Origin: Eutreptiella sp. 'Long Island Sound 2002'
Taxonomy: Eukaryota; Euglenozoa; Euglenophyceae; Eutreptiales; Eutreptiaceae
Direction of reading: 5' to 3'
DNA: 64,000 nt
Assembly: GCA_964036045.1 (NCBI GenBank)
Contig: OZ038378.1
Span: 21,121,941-21,185,940 of the forward strand
Part shown: positions 33,601-42,883 of the stretch, piece after piece
How the letters are laid out: each line of letters begins with the position of its first letter
Numbering within the stretch: position 1 is the first letter of the stretch
Translations under genes and position numbers: made by a program
The notes under the pieces: generated by a model
Databases searched by the model: none
Seen by the model: only the letters and a program-made list of their open reading frames with translations
Told to the model about the DNA's origin: nothing

Positions 33601-35761
33601 GTTTGACCTCCATGTGTCGTATTTGCCTGGTAAACATAACACGGTAGCGGATGCTCTGAGCCGATGGGCTTACCCCGCCTCAGAGGGGCTGCAAAGTACC
33701 AACATCCATGGTACGGAGCAGGACCGCCATGTCATCATCGAATGGGATCAGGAAGAAAAGAAACTCATTCGACGTGCATGCATGCAGTGCGCTGTTAAAC
33801 AGCACGCATTGCCGTGTCACGACATCACGGCCATTTCAGATCCAGCGCATGCTCACGAGATCTGCACCAAAACGCTGAAAGTCGTGGAAAAAGTGACCGA
33901 TCCCTCCTCAGGGAGTGTGAAACGGTTTGACTATACCCGACGAGTAAGTCGATTTCGGTTGATCGAGGGCATTAAGCGTCGAGATCCGGCCAAAACTCCA
34001 CCCCTGCCTAAGGATTCCCTGATCATCCGTGACTGGACGTCCGATTACCTGCAGGATCCCATGTTTAAAGAGGTCTTTGGAAATCTCAAATCCAAAGATG
34101 CTCACAGGGATGGGATTTTTGCGGAGTACTCGTTGGATGGGGGGAAGCTGTGGATGGAGGGTAAATTGTGTGTGCCAGACGCCCTAGCCCCCCGAGTGTT
34201 AAACTGGTGGCACAAATGGGAGTCCCCCCACGCACATGGCCGTCGACTGTGGTCGATGATTAAGCATAGGTTGTTTGGATCGAGGCTCTACACTCATTGC
34301 ATGAAAGTAGCAGCCGGATGTGCCCAATGTGCTGTCTCGACGCCCCCCAGCGCGAAGAAGCACAGCCATCTGAGGCCTCATCCTATTCCGGAGCGTCTCT
34401 TCAACAGAGTCACGAGTGATTTTTTCTATCTCGGTGAGCTCGATGACGAAGAGTGCCATTGGACTAACAAAAGAGTCAATGGTGTGCTCCTCATTCAGTG
34501 CCGTCATTCCGGCTACATTCAAGTGTTGCCTTGCAACATTGAGTCGATGACTGGCAAGGCTGCCGCCAAGTGGTGCGCGCAGACCTGGATGGGAGGCTGG
34601 GACGTCCCATCCGAGGTGGTCACGGATTCAGGCAAAGAGTACACCTCCGAATGGTGGAGAGAATTGTGTGCTCGCCTTGGAATCCACCACCTCCGATGCG
34701 AAATTTACTCGCATCGAGCGCTGCCTGGCGAAAGAGCCGGCCGCTCTATAATTAATATGCTTCGTAAGGAGCTCGCGAGTGAAAAGGATTTCCATTGGAT
34801 GGAAGTTCTCTTCGCATTGCTTCGCCGTTACCACAACACGCCTTTGTATCATGGCCTTTCTCCAAATGAAATTGTCTTTGGACGAAAGAAGTGTTGGTGG
34901 AACATGCCGTTGAATAATCCTCGCCCCTGTAAGGATGCTTCGCTGTTTTTGGACGAAGTCCAACGAGCAGATAAGTCTGTGTCGAAATTAATCGAGAAGC
35001 ATCAAGCTGACTGGCTTTGGGTTCAAAATCAAGGTCGAAAAAACCCCCACAATTTTGAAGTCGATGATCGAGTTTGGCTTCGAAAATCCGAAACCACCCT
35101 GGACGGAGATGACAAGCTTCTTCCCTTGTGGGAGGGGCCATTTGCTGTTACAGCACGTCTGGGTGAGAACAGGTGGAGGATCCGTGTGGATGTCAGCAGG
35201 GAAATTGACGTTTCGGGCGATCGCCTCAAGAGAGAGATCCCCTCCCCTAAGGATCGAGTTAAACCCCTTTTTTGGACTGCGAAACACTTGTCCGATCGGG
35301 TAATCGAAGGGGGAAAGTACGAACTCAAGAGGATTGTTGAAGCAAGACGTGACGCCAAGGGCGAATGGGAATTTCTGTGTGAGTGGAGGGGCTTTGATTC
35401 CAGTCACAACAACTGGGAACCAGCCCAATCTTTTGTCCATGGATACACCAAGGGGTTCATCGACTTCTTGAAGAAGCACCCCGAAATTGGTGTACTCCTG
35501 ACAGATTGTTTGTCGAAACCAGACAGACAAGTGGAGAGCGACGGAAAACGACCTGTGGTGAATCGAGATCCAGCCTTTTACGGCCCTCAGCAGCCACATT
35601 CCAGGGCTGATCCGTCGATCCCCCCTCCTGCGGTCAGGCCAGCCCAGGAGCCAAATGAGGACCAAGCTTCAAGTTCAGCCGCTGATTTGCAGCGCCCAAG
35701 CCGTACCAGGGCCCGACCAGACAGGTTGGTGGTCACCTGTATTCGTGCTTGGCCGAATTGA
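30578..35761 (+). CDS. pol: Element E pol: intact protease-MT-RT-RNase H-integrase-chromodomain
   Basis: This is a full-length Ty3/gypsy polyprotein. The longest Met-initiated form starts at 30707 (1,684 codons), but the frame is open from the gag stop, so readthrough is the likelier start. From residue 1 at 30707: protease with DNGS instead of DTGA (36-39); MT-like domain (about 205-345) with DAFANRMN and NPPF (262-265); an acidic linker; RT with VYIDD (about 699-703); RNase H with TDAS (about 866), TDHRSLEYW and ADALSRW; integrase core with SDFFY, TDSGKEY and GERAGRS, 34 residues between the last Asp and Glu; and a chromodomain (about 1538-1577, CEWRGF...NWEP). There are no internal stops. 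With identical LTRs, this is the one plausibly active element, unless the protease variant or the gag frame change disables it. Confidence 0.95.
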   Translation, partial: GSHENRPSPGDFRHDPQIPDRPLLDVGSLVSSPLDPAADPSVVVDEVGVQSKHRARQFVTKLWVSNCKGNFHLATCLCDNGSEVNLQSNAFLPDDCVFESPHPVTLEGVSGHSLAGGQRGCYISTHLVAQDLWEEQNVEEVVLKDDYFYRADIKYDLYLGHPWLRKNRVAPVGHRRCFLLESGPLERPEFRFLHAGFKSAEEFLKQKVTPKFGEDVTIAEVNGSADYSQELECLRRDSQPRRPSRWHSSSYRVVDKWRDAICEYFHEHHSFWPQYDAFANRMNKRFDKHFSDAWTHKWAKKLWINPPFHLIQQVIHKIKQDKTQAILVVPLWDDKPWFQELQDICVDYIELPRKIKLYARDDTGPLPQRSWSSLAFLVDGKLSDSNSADSSTDSCVGSESEVERGTDDESIFSDFCPSDTQGDSTSNRSASTPSSPIRSTSKRIFSARARKNLQSRRKFRVFYEKPPVEAFMDPFEELDREENLWDFDTRPTYLQEAVNTDLFRDIRKKILPAKAEEVAKVFSTVIPGDQVDTELCSRSREKIFEERKDTTLSGKLIKDPPVRGQFGEAFIELREGYKAKKQRPYENHGHKHEILRKIIERNLREFGWLEGCMTSEWCCSPFTVPKPPPADQNTIDGWRMVVDFRNLNAETKADSHPLPLIEEEIAKRARGRLFSVLDLRHGFHQMPLRKDSRPLTCMCTPCGPVQWTVMPMGLKNAPSFFQRMMEDVLFTTHPELRAFVSVYIDDIIIATEGEGLTEAELVALHEKQLNQVLDILDANQLICGPKKGKLFLKSVKFCGSLLENGTRRPSPGKLVAIQKWKRPETITELRGFLGCCNFYHTFVPNYAKFAAPLTELLKVGRDAGKAGSKVRVKWTDECEEAFHHLKAALCEVATLHVPQFDRPFYIGTDASRYAIGAVLEQVDEATGDHYPLAFWSRKLAPRQMQWSPREQETYAIICALKKYQSWVGTNRVEVLTDHRSLEYWATEHIDTVASPAGRRARWREFLSLFDLHVSYLPGKHNTVADALSRWAYPASEGLQSTNIHGTEQDRHVIIEWDQEEKKLIRRACMQCAVKQHALPCHDITAISDPAHAHEICTKTLKVVEKVTDPSSGSVKRFDYTRRVSRFRLIEGIKRRDPAKTPPLPKDSLIIRDWTSDYLQDPMFKEVFGNLKSKDAHRDGIFAEYSLDGGKLWMEGKLCVPDALAPRVLNWWHKWESPHAHGRRLWSMIKHRLFGSRLYTHCMKVAAGCAQCAVSTPPSAKKHSHLRPHPIPERLFNRVTSDFFYLGELDDEECHWTNKRVNGVLLIQCRHSGYIQVLPCNIESMTGKAAAKWCAQTWMGGWDVPSEVVTDSGKEYTSEWWRELCARLGIHHLRCEIYSHRALPGERAGRSIINMLRKELASEKDFHWMEVLFALLRRYHNTPLYHGLSPNEIVFGRKKCWWNMPLNNPRPCKDASLFLDEVQRADKSVSKLIEKHQADWLWVQNQGRKNPHNFEVDDRVWLRKSETTLDGDDKLLPLWEGPFAVTARLGENRWRIRVDVSREIDVSGDRLKREIPSPKDRVKPLFWTAKHLSDRVIEGGKYELKRIVEARRDAKGEWEFLCEWRGFDSSHNNWEPAQSFVHGYTKGFIDFLKKHPEIGVLLTDCLSKPDRQVESDGKRPVVNRDPAFYGPQQPHSRADPSIPPPAVRPAQEPNEDQASSSAADLQRPSRTRARPDRLVVTCIRAWPN

Positions 35762-37396
35762 GGAAGCCATCCTACCACATTCTGCTGAATCCACTGTTCA
35801 TTCTTTCTGTTTATGTCATGATGTGGAGAACTGCGAATGTTTGATAATTTGACGTCAATCAACTTTTCTTTGGTCTCCGTTCGGCAGACAAGGCGTAGAT
35901 ACGCTGACGGAGTGTGCTGCCGTGTTCAGAAAAAACCAAACTCAGGCTTAATTCAGGCAGATTCGGGGTAATCTTGTCTCTGTTGGTCTGTGCATCTTTG
36001 GAATTTGGCTACTCGTGCAGATGGAAGCAAATGTACATAATCAAAACGCTGGCCAGCGACATTCACCCCTACAGGTATCCCCTGTAGTACTGGCTGCACC
36101 AGATGTGACGCCAGGAACTCAGATCATACCTTCATTTGCTGTGATGCTGACGCCAAAGTCCAGATTCAGATCCAGGATCCTCAAATTTACCTTGAATTTC
36201 TCAGGTTTGTCCATCATTCTGCCACTGTTGTACGAAACCCAGACGTCAATTGTTCAGACAATCTTCATCTAGGAGCTCTAGGGACTTCTAACAGCAACCT
36301 CTGAAGTCCGTAAGCTTCGTTGTATTTTTGGCACACGCCAATGTGAGCCCAATTCGACCAGAAACTGTCGAGAATGGTGAATCCAAGTGTCTTGTGGGAC
36401 TCCATCGAAGGATTGGCCTTGTCCAAGTCGATTGACACCACCGCCACTGTAAATTCGGTGTCTCTCAGTTATATACTGTCAGTAAAGCGCCTTCAGTGAA
36501 CCTTCGGCGCGTTACATGCCAAGGATCCAGGGCCAGCATGTCCCATCATGATGCATCATCACATGATCCACATTTTGATAGAATCTGTTAGATGCTCGCG
36601 AACCAACGTGCCGGAAAGCACAATTGAGCTGAATAAACGACAATATATATTAACTTTAGTCTAAACGAAGGTGTTGGTAGTTTCAGTTGTACACATTCCG
36701 CTTCATTTCACCTTCATCTCAGGGAATTTACTCATGTTAGGACAATTTAGATTGAATTCCTTGTCATCTCCCATCATTCATCGAAGATCTGTTTAGATCT
36801 AAGTGAACAGGAGAACATCTCTACCTTCGGTGGTTCACTTAGGGTCTGTAGACTACATGTGTATTTGTTTAACCTCTCTGTGATTGCTTAATCCCCTCAA
36901 TCTCTGCTCAAATTCATTCTCATTTTTGCTGAATCTTGTGATCATCCACCAGATGCGCCAAATCTGAGCCACATGCTGTACTTTTCAGAACGAGAAAAGC
37001 GGGATAACACGATGTAGAGTTCGGCGAGGACACCGTAGCGTGCCCGCGACAGCGAAACTGTGCCAGAGCGCTGAGATGTCACTCCAATTCTTGATCCCCC
37101 CACTCAATCCACCAATAATCTACCTCATTCTCAACCAATGCATGGTTTGGTATCGATTCTCGATACGTTTACATGCTTTTTAGCCCTTGACCTAATGTTT
37201 TACTGCACGGAGGACTGCTCGTCACTTCTCATTCAGTCTCATTTCAGGTTCATCCAGCCTGATTCAGTGCCAATTCAGCCCAAATCAGGTCAGATCAAGC
37301 AGATTTCGCCCCAGCGAGGCTACATTTCTATGTTTTTCTGGGACTTACCCGCACTACGTTCTTCGTTGACGTAGCGACACACCCCAGTGTGTTTTT
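35762..37396 (+). other. Element E 3' non-coding region
   Basis: This is 1.6 kb between the pol stop and the polypurine tract. No gene with recognisable features is seen; the longest open frames are about 90 codons and lack support. Confidence 0.6.
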
Positions 37397-37406
37397 GAAG
37401 GGGGAG
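37397..37406 (+). other. Element E polypurine tract
   Basis: GAAGGGGGAG lies directly before the 3' LTR start TGTAAG, the expected plus-strand primer position. Confidence 0.85.
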
Positions 37407-37937
37407 TGTAAGTGCGGCTAGCCCCATCTGCTCAGATTTTCAGACATTCTGCCCAGATTGGCTACATTTTGGTCATTTTCTTTGCTTCGGCGGAATTGCC
37501 GCCTCGCAGCTCAGTCACAGGATATTTCCTATATATTTCTGTTATGCCGGATTTGATTCCGCGGTCCATTTCCCGTAAATCCGCCGCATTCCGCTATTTT
37601 AGCTGGAATCGCCATTTGCCGCTGACGCGCGCTCGCGGGCCAGATCGGCCGACAATTTTACATAAATGGATTATTTAAATTCTTTCAGACAGTTTTGGAC
37701 ACTCAGATGTATTTAGAATAATTCCCCTCAATTTTCTTCATAGACTGGGATTTTCTGCCGGACCACAATCAGCATGGACCTTGCTTCTGTTGTCGCTGCT
37801 CTCGCCTCCGTTGGTGTCCGAGTGTCCGGTTCTACCCCCAATAACAACATCCAGGGAGACTCCTCGCGTGCCTGCCCCACTGGTCTTGCCGGCCCCGAGC
37901 CCTCCGGCACCCACAACGACCCAGGGCAGCACTTTCA
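37407..37937 (+). repeat. Element E 3' LTR
   Basis: This 531-bp repeat appears identical to 27176-27706 and is followed by the AGTGG duplication (37938-37942). The LTR-borne ATG is repeated here and would read into flanking DNA. Confidence 0.95.
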
Positions 37938-37942
37938 AGTGG

Positions 37943-38836
37943 GCGTGGGTGGGTGTGACGGGGTCGTGGGGACCGGCGGCGGTGGCGGGTCTGGGGGATT
38001 CCTCGTAGTCCTCCTCCGTGGGGGTGCGTGGGGAGTGGGGGTGTACGCGGATGTGGACCCGCGGGTGTGCGCGTACGGTCTCCGCCTCGGGGTTGGGCGG
38101 GGATTCGCGACGGCGGCGGTAGTGGGGCATGCGTTGCATGTGGGCTGTCATCGGGGGCCGGTAGGGGGGCGGGGGCGCTGCTGGTGGACCCTGGAGCGGT
38201 CCGTGGGCCTGGGGTGTGGGTTTTGGGAGGTGGTGGGACGAGGCGCGCCGCGCTTCGGCCGCGGCGCGCTCCGCCATGAAGGTGGTGGCGGTGGCGTCGG
38301 TGACGGTGGGGGGGCGCCGCGCTGGGCGCTGCTGCCTTCGGGCCTGGGACGGCTGGGGCCGGATGTCGTAGAGGACATCCTCGGGGGGCCGGGCTCGAGC
38401 TGCCGTCGTGGCGCCGGGTTTGGGCTTGGGTTTGGGCTTGGCTGCGGGTCGCCGTTTGGCGGCGGCCTTGGGCTTCGGCTGGGTCGTGGGCGTGGGCTTC
38501 GCCGGGGCGTGGGCTTTGGCGGCGGCGGGGCTGCTCGCGGTGGGGGCGGGTTTGGAGGCCCGTTTGGGAGGTGTCCCCCGCGGCCTGGGGGGTGAAGTGC
38601 TGGACGAGGACGTGGTGGTGGTGGTGGATGAGGTGGTCGTGGTGGTGGAGGTTGTGGAGTCGGAGGCGGAGGAGAGGGCCGCGGGAGACGGCGGAGGGTC
38701 CCGGGCCTCGGGGGCGGGCGTATGATGCTGGGTCCTGTAAGTAGCGAGACCGAGGGTGCAGGTTCGGGCATCGGGCGTGTGCGCGCGTTTTCCCTGGTGA
38801 TCTGTGCGTGCTGGTGCTGGCGTGGCGGCGTTGTCT
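37943..38836 (-). CDS. Unrecognised GC-rich gene fragment, 5' part (split by E)
   Basis: One minus-strand frame is open throughout. From its truncated upstream end it encodes a short basic region, a Ser/Thr run (about 38605-38665), a Lys/Pro/Ala-rich region with repeated PK units (about 38400-38520), then PPEDVLYDIRPQPSQARRQQR (about 38325-38390), an Ala/Arg helix with MAERAAAEARRA (about 38240-38277), and an acidic TEEDYEESP segment just before the E insertion. It continues in frame at 27170. The composition suggests a disordered, possibly nucleic-acid-binding N-terminus. I cannot name a family. It is in the same orientation as A2 and is open right up to the junction with the truncated A LTR. 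Confidence 0.5.
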
Positions 38837-39216
38837 CATGTCACATGGGATCTTCCTACTTAGCTAGGCTGACCAGGAATTGAACCCAGGACCTCTCAAA
38901 AAGAGGTGTTCAGCCCCCTAGGGTGCATACCACTAGGATAACTAAGAATTCATGGAAAAAAATAGATAAATTCATAGGCTCTACTTTGGGTCTGTCTGTG
39001 CTCAGTCCACTCAGGAAAACATGTTTTACTTCACATTGAAAGGGGATTAAGGGGTCCACTCCATATCCTGATTGGGTGTTTGGTTCCATAGGTCAAAATG
39101 TGTTATCACCACTTTTGGTTGGACCAATACTAAGATAAAAATGCATGGATGCTCAGTGCATCTCTAATACAACTAGAGTATGCCTCAAAGCAATGGAAAA
39201 GCACTTTTTCTTACTC
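38837..39216 (-). repeat. Truncated family A LTR (copy X1)
   Basis: This is the first 380 bp, in element sense, of an A LTR, ending abruptly at CATGTCAC where the GC-rich gene fragment begins. It includes the tRNA-like module (38860-38945). Confidence 0.85.
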
Positions 39217-40540
39217 CCCCCTTGTGCTGTGGTGGCCACCACTGTCGCATTTCAGGAAAAAGGGAATTTTTCTTGGCCTTTCCTTGGTTTCCACATCTAC
39301 TTTAAAATACCTACAGTTTCCCTCACACTGAAAAATGAGCGCTCACCATGGCTGGCGCTCTTTTGCTGCTCTGATTGTATCATTTCCTACAGAAGACTCA
39401 GCGCTCATGGCGCTGCCAGGGCTCCTGTGGCTTGGTTGGGTTAGTATGGGAGCATGCCAAACATCTGCATATGCATCCCTCCCTCCAAAACGCAGCGTCG
39501 ACACAAACCCAACGCAAGACACATTATACACACTCGCATGGGTTCTCGTAAACCTGCTGGCGACCTGTGACCTGTCTTAGGGCGAAGGGAGTCGAAGGAA
39601 AAATTAATTTGCCCCTTGGTGGGGTCTTGGTTCTGCTCAGTCTCTCCAGGCTGCTGCGTTTCGGCCCGAACACGGCCTACTCAGCGAGGCTGCGCGTGGG
39701 TATCTGCAGAGGCAGGAATGGGAGAATTATGGACGAATCCACGCAAAAACGAAGCGACGACACCAAAATCCGTCAAATGACGGCCTAGAATTTTTCTGAA
39801 ACGACACACCTGAGCAGAATCCAATTGTGCATCTGAAGCACATTTTTATAGAAATTATAGTCATCTCTGGATTTTTTAGATCCAGAAATTCATACGCATA
39901 AAATGGCGGCGCGCAGGAGCGGCTCCTAGCGAAGCGCCGGAAAATGGAGAAATAATGGAATTATAAACGTATGTCTCACGTAGTCTTGAAAATGACGAGA
40001 CACACATTAATAAATAAACATACAGATTCCACCCACACTAATAGGAGATTCGAAAATTCAAGAATTCGACAATCAATGAAAAAGACTTCAATGAATCAGG
40101 TATAAACTACAGGTATGCTCGTCTCGTATGCCGCATACACATTGCTCGCCTCGTGTCTCCGTGAACGAGTCTTGTAGCAGCGCTAACAACGATAGGACGC
40201 GATAGAGGGATTGATTAGAAAGATTGCAGATGATTAGCGGTCAGATCAGGGTGATTAGACATACACACAAGTGCAAAGCAACGTTCCTCGCGTGCGCCCC
40301 TCACTTGCTCTCTCTTCCCAGCGGTAGGTAAGGTGAGTAAGCCCAGGCGGGGCCACCCCCTGGTGGAGTTCGAGATTGTGGTTGAGATGGGCAGGTTTGC
40401 CCCACACCTTCGCGCATACTCGTGCATGCACACACGCATTAAAGGATAGGCCACGCGAAGTGCGCACGGTAAACCTTGTTTAGGCTACCCAGGGGCTCCT
40501 CGGTACGTTCTTTAAGAGAACCTGAGGAGTCCCTTAAAGC
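39217..40540 (-). repeat. A2 3' non-coding region, copy X1
   Basis: It is nearly identical to 23900-25226; only a handful of substitutions are seen. Both copies share the block around GGAGTCCCTTAAAGCTT and diverge immediately after it. No gene is seen. Confidence 0.8.
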
Positions 40541-40901
40541 TTTTTTAGCAGGGTTGGTGGGCTGTGGCAGTGGTTAGGTCAGTGTTTTGGCCACATAGCA
40601 AAACGGCGTTTTCATGCCTTCATAGCTTTTGGCCACCCCTCCCTGTAGTAGACAGATAGGTAGGGAAAACAATACCTGGATTAGTACGCTGGGTATTCCC
40701 CCAAGGTTTTGCGTCAGCACAGAAATTGGGCGCTTAGGGGAGGGGAGACCCGGGGCGTACCCCGTGGCATCAATAACCCAACCCTCCAGGTTTAGCAAGG
40801 GCGCAGACTTGGGTATAATTAGGACACCATTTCTGCGGCTTGCTCTCAGGACCTTAGGAATAGCACACTCACACATACGCTTTGGCAGGTAAGGGTAAGG
40901 T
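40541..40901 (-). other. A2 region between pol stop and 3' repeat
   Basis: It is partly homologous to A1 12800-12920 (the stretch around CCCAATTTCTGTGCTG). No gene is seen. Confidence 0.6.
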
Positions 40902-42878
40902 TCAGTCCCTAGCTTTAGTCTTGGAGGCAAGCGTCTCAGCGAGCCTCAGCAAATCACCAAGGTTGTTCTGGGACAAGTAGTCAACCAGAACTGAGTTTAG
41001 GCGTCCCTCAGGTAGAACAAATGCAGAGAAGGGCTCCCAGGTGGCCTCTTCGACTCCAAACCCTTCCCAGAGGGTGAGGAAGCGCCGACCCTGGCGATAG
41101 CGGTGGCGTAGGACAGACTTCACCAGGTAGAAGCCCTCCTTAGCCATCTCCTCGGCGTTCATGTCGGGGAGTTCACCTTCAACTTCCATAGGGCTGGCAG
41201 CCCCTTGTAGGTCCAGAGCGGCGATTTCCTCGTCGTTCAGCTCCCACTCCTCCCCACAGAGGTCTTCAGGATCATAGTAGCGCTTCAGGTGTTGAGCAGC
41301 GCACACCAGGGTCCCCCCTAGACGGGGAGAACACCGCACGGTGATACGGTGTCCATCCACAGATAGAATCTTGTACGGCCCAAAGTATGGGTCATCGCTG
41401 GTAGAGCGTGGCCAGGCGGGTAGTCGACTGTGGTGCACCAGCACCCAGTCCCCCTCTTGGTAGGTGGCCGGTACTCGGTGCTTGTTCTTCTTGTTCCACT
41501 GACGCTCCCTCACTCTCTGGAGCATAGCCTTGGCCTTGTCCACCTTCGCTTGTTGCTCTTGGACCCATTCACCCACAGAAGAATGGGTGTCCTCTGGATA
41601 GGGGGCATGTAGGAACCATGCCGGGCGCCCTAGGAATAGCTCATGGGGCGAGTAGCCAGTAGCGGAGTTCATCATCAAGGATATGACGGGGAGTAGTCTC
41701 ACCCAGTCTCTGGTGCGTTCAGTTTTGCACCATATCCTGACGTTCTCCTTCAGGACACGAATCTGTCGCTCGCATAGGGGGTTGCTCGTGTGAGAGTAGG
41801 GAATCCCCGTAGACACCTGGACATTGAGGGATCTCAGGACCCTCTTGTACCAGCCACTATCTGAGCGTACTCGTACGTCCTCATCGGAGTTGATCTCCTT
41901 GGGCGCCCCATAGACACAAAACCACTCCTCCAGGAGTATCTTGATAGTCTCCTCCCCGGTAATGTGCTTGGTACATGGGAACACCCTGGTAAACCTGGTC
42001 AACCCACAGGTTACCACGAGGGCGAAGTCATAGCCCCCGAACTTCGGCATCTCCGTGTAGTCCACGTATAGAACACTGTTGGCACAGTGTGGGATGGGCA
42101 GGGTCGAGTAGATACCTCTGTCCCTGATATCCCCTGGTTTACAGGACCTGCACGGGCACTTGTCCACGATAGGCTGGAGTGTCTTCCGCAGTTGGTCGTC
42201 AGTCCACGTAGTGTGGAACCACTGCTTGAACAGCCTCACGGTACGGCCAGCACCCACATGACCGCTGGACTCATGGGTCCACTTCAGCAGCGCTGGGACT
42301 CGGTCACTAGGCACCACAATGCGGTCCTCGTGCCAGAGGTAGCTCTTGTCCCTCTTCCACTGGTCCTGGTTGACCAGGAGGGGTTCAAGGCGTTTCTCCA
42401 GGCGCTTGTAGATATCCCCAAACTCCTTCAGGTACTCTGATTGTTGGAGTCCATCCAGGGGGCGTATCATGGTCATGTTCAGGTCCAGGTGTACGTCCAT
42501 ACGGCTGAACGCCTCCTTAGCCAGCGCTTCAGACCGGGCACCAATCAGGGCGTCGAAGTTGTTGCGGCTGATGTAGTCGGCACACTCCTTCTTCACTCCC
42601 TGGATATGGTGTACCGTCAGCCGTAGTTGACTGAGGTAGGTCCACCAGCGCCGTAGCTTGGCCTTCTCAGGTGGAGGACCCTTCTGGAAACTGCGGACCG
42701 GTTCTTGGTCGCACAGCCAGACCACAGGGTTACTCCCCAACAGTCGTGCTTGTGAGGATAGCACCAGCATACCCGCGAGCAATTCCTGCTCATAGGTGGA
42801 GTAGTTCCCCCTGGCCTGGTTCCACTTCCAGTTCTAGTGGCCCAGAGGTACTAGGACCCACTTGTCGTCAGGGTAGCT
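40902..42878 (-). CDS. pol: Element A2 pol, 3' part: RNase H end, integrase, chromodomain
   Basis: It continues the A2 pol frame after the element B insertion. Only one defect is seen: a Trp codon (GHWNWKW in A1) has become TAG at 42834-42836, early in this part; the 626-codon remainder is open. RNase H end: CDQEPVRSF and ADYISRN. Integrase: zinc region with CPCRSCKPG; core Asp in YVDYTEMP, Asp in NSDEDV, Glu in CERQIRVLKE (37 residues between). The C-terminal chromodomain (about 41000-41130) has LWEGF...TWEPFSAF. It is about 95% similar to A1 11125-12675 by eye. Joined to 56106-59018 through one GTGCT, the frame is continuous. Confidence 0.9.
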
Positions 42879-42883
42879 GTGCT
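42879..42883. repeat. Target-site duplication of B (left)
   Basis: GTGCT is repeated at 56106-56110. Uninterrupted A1 has a single copy at the same pol position. Confidence 0.9.
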
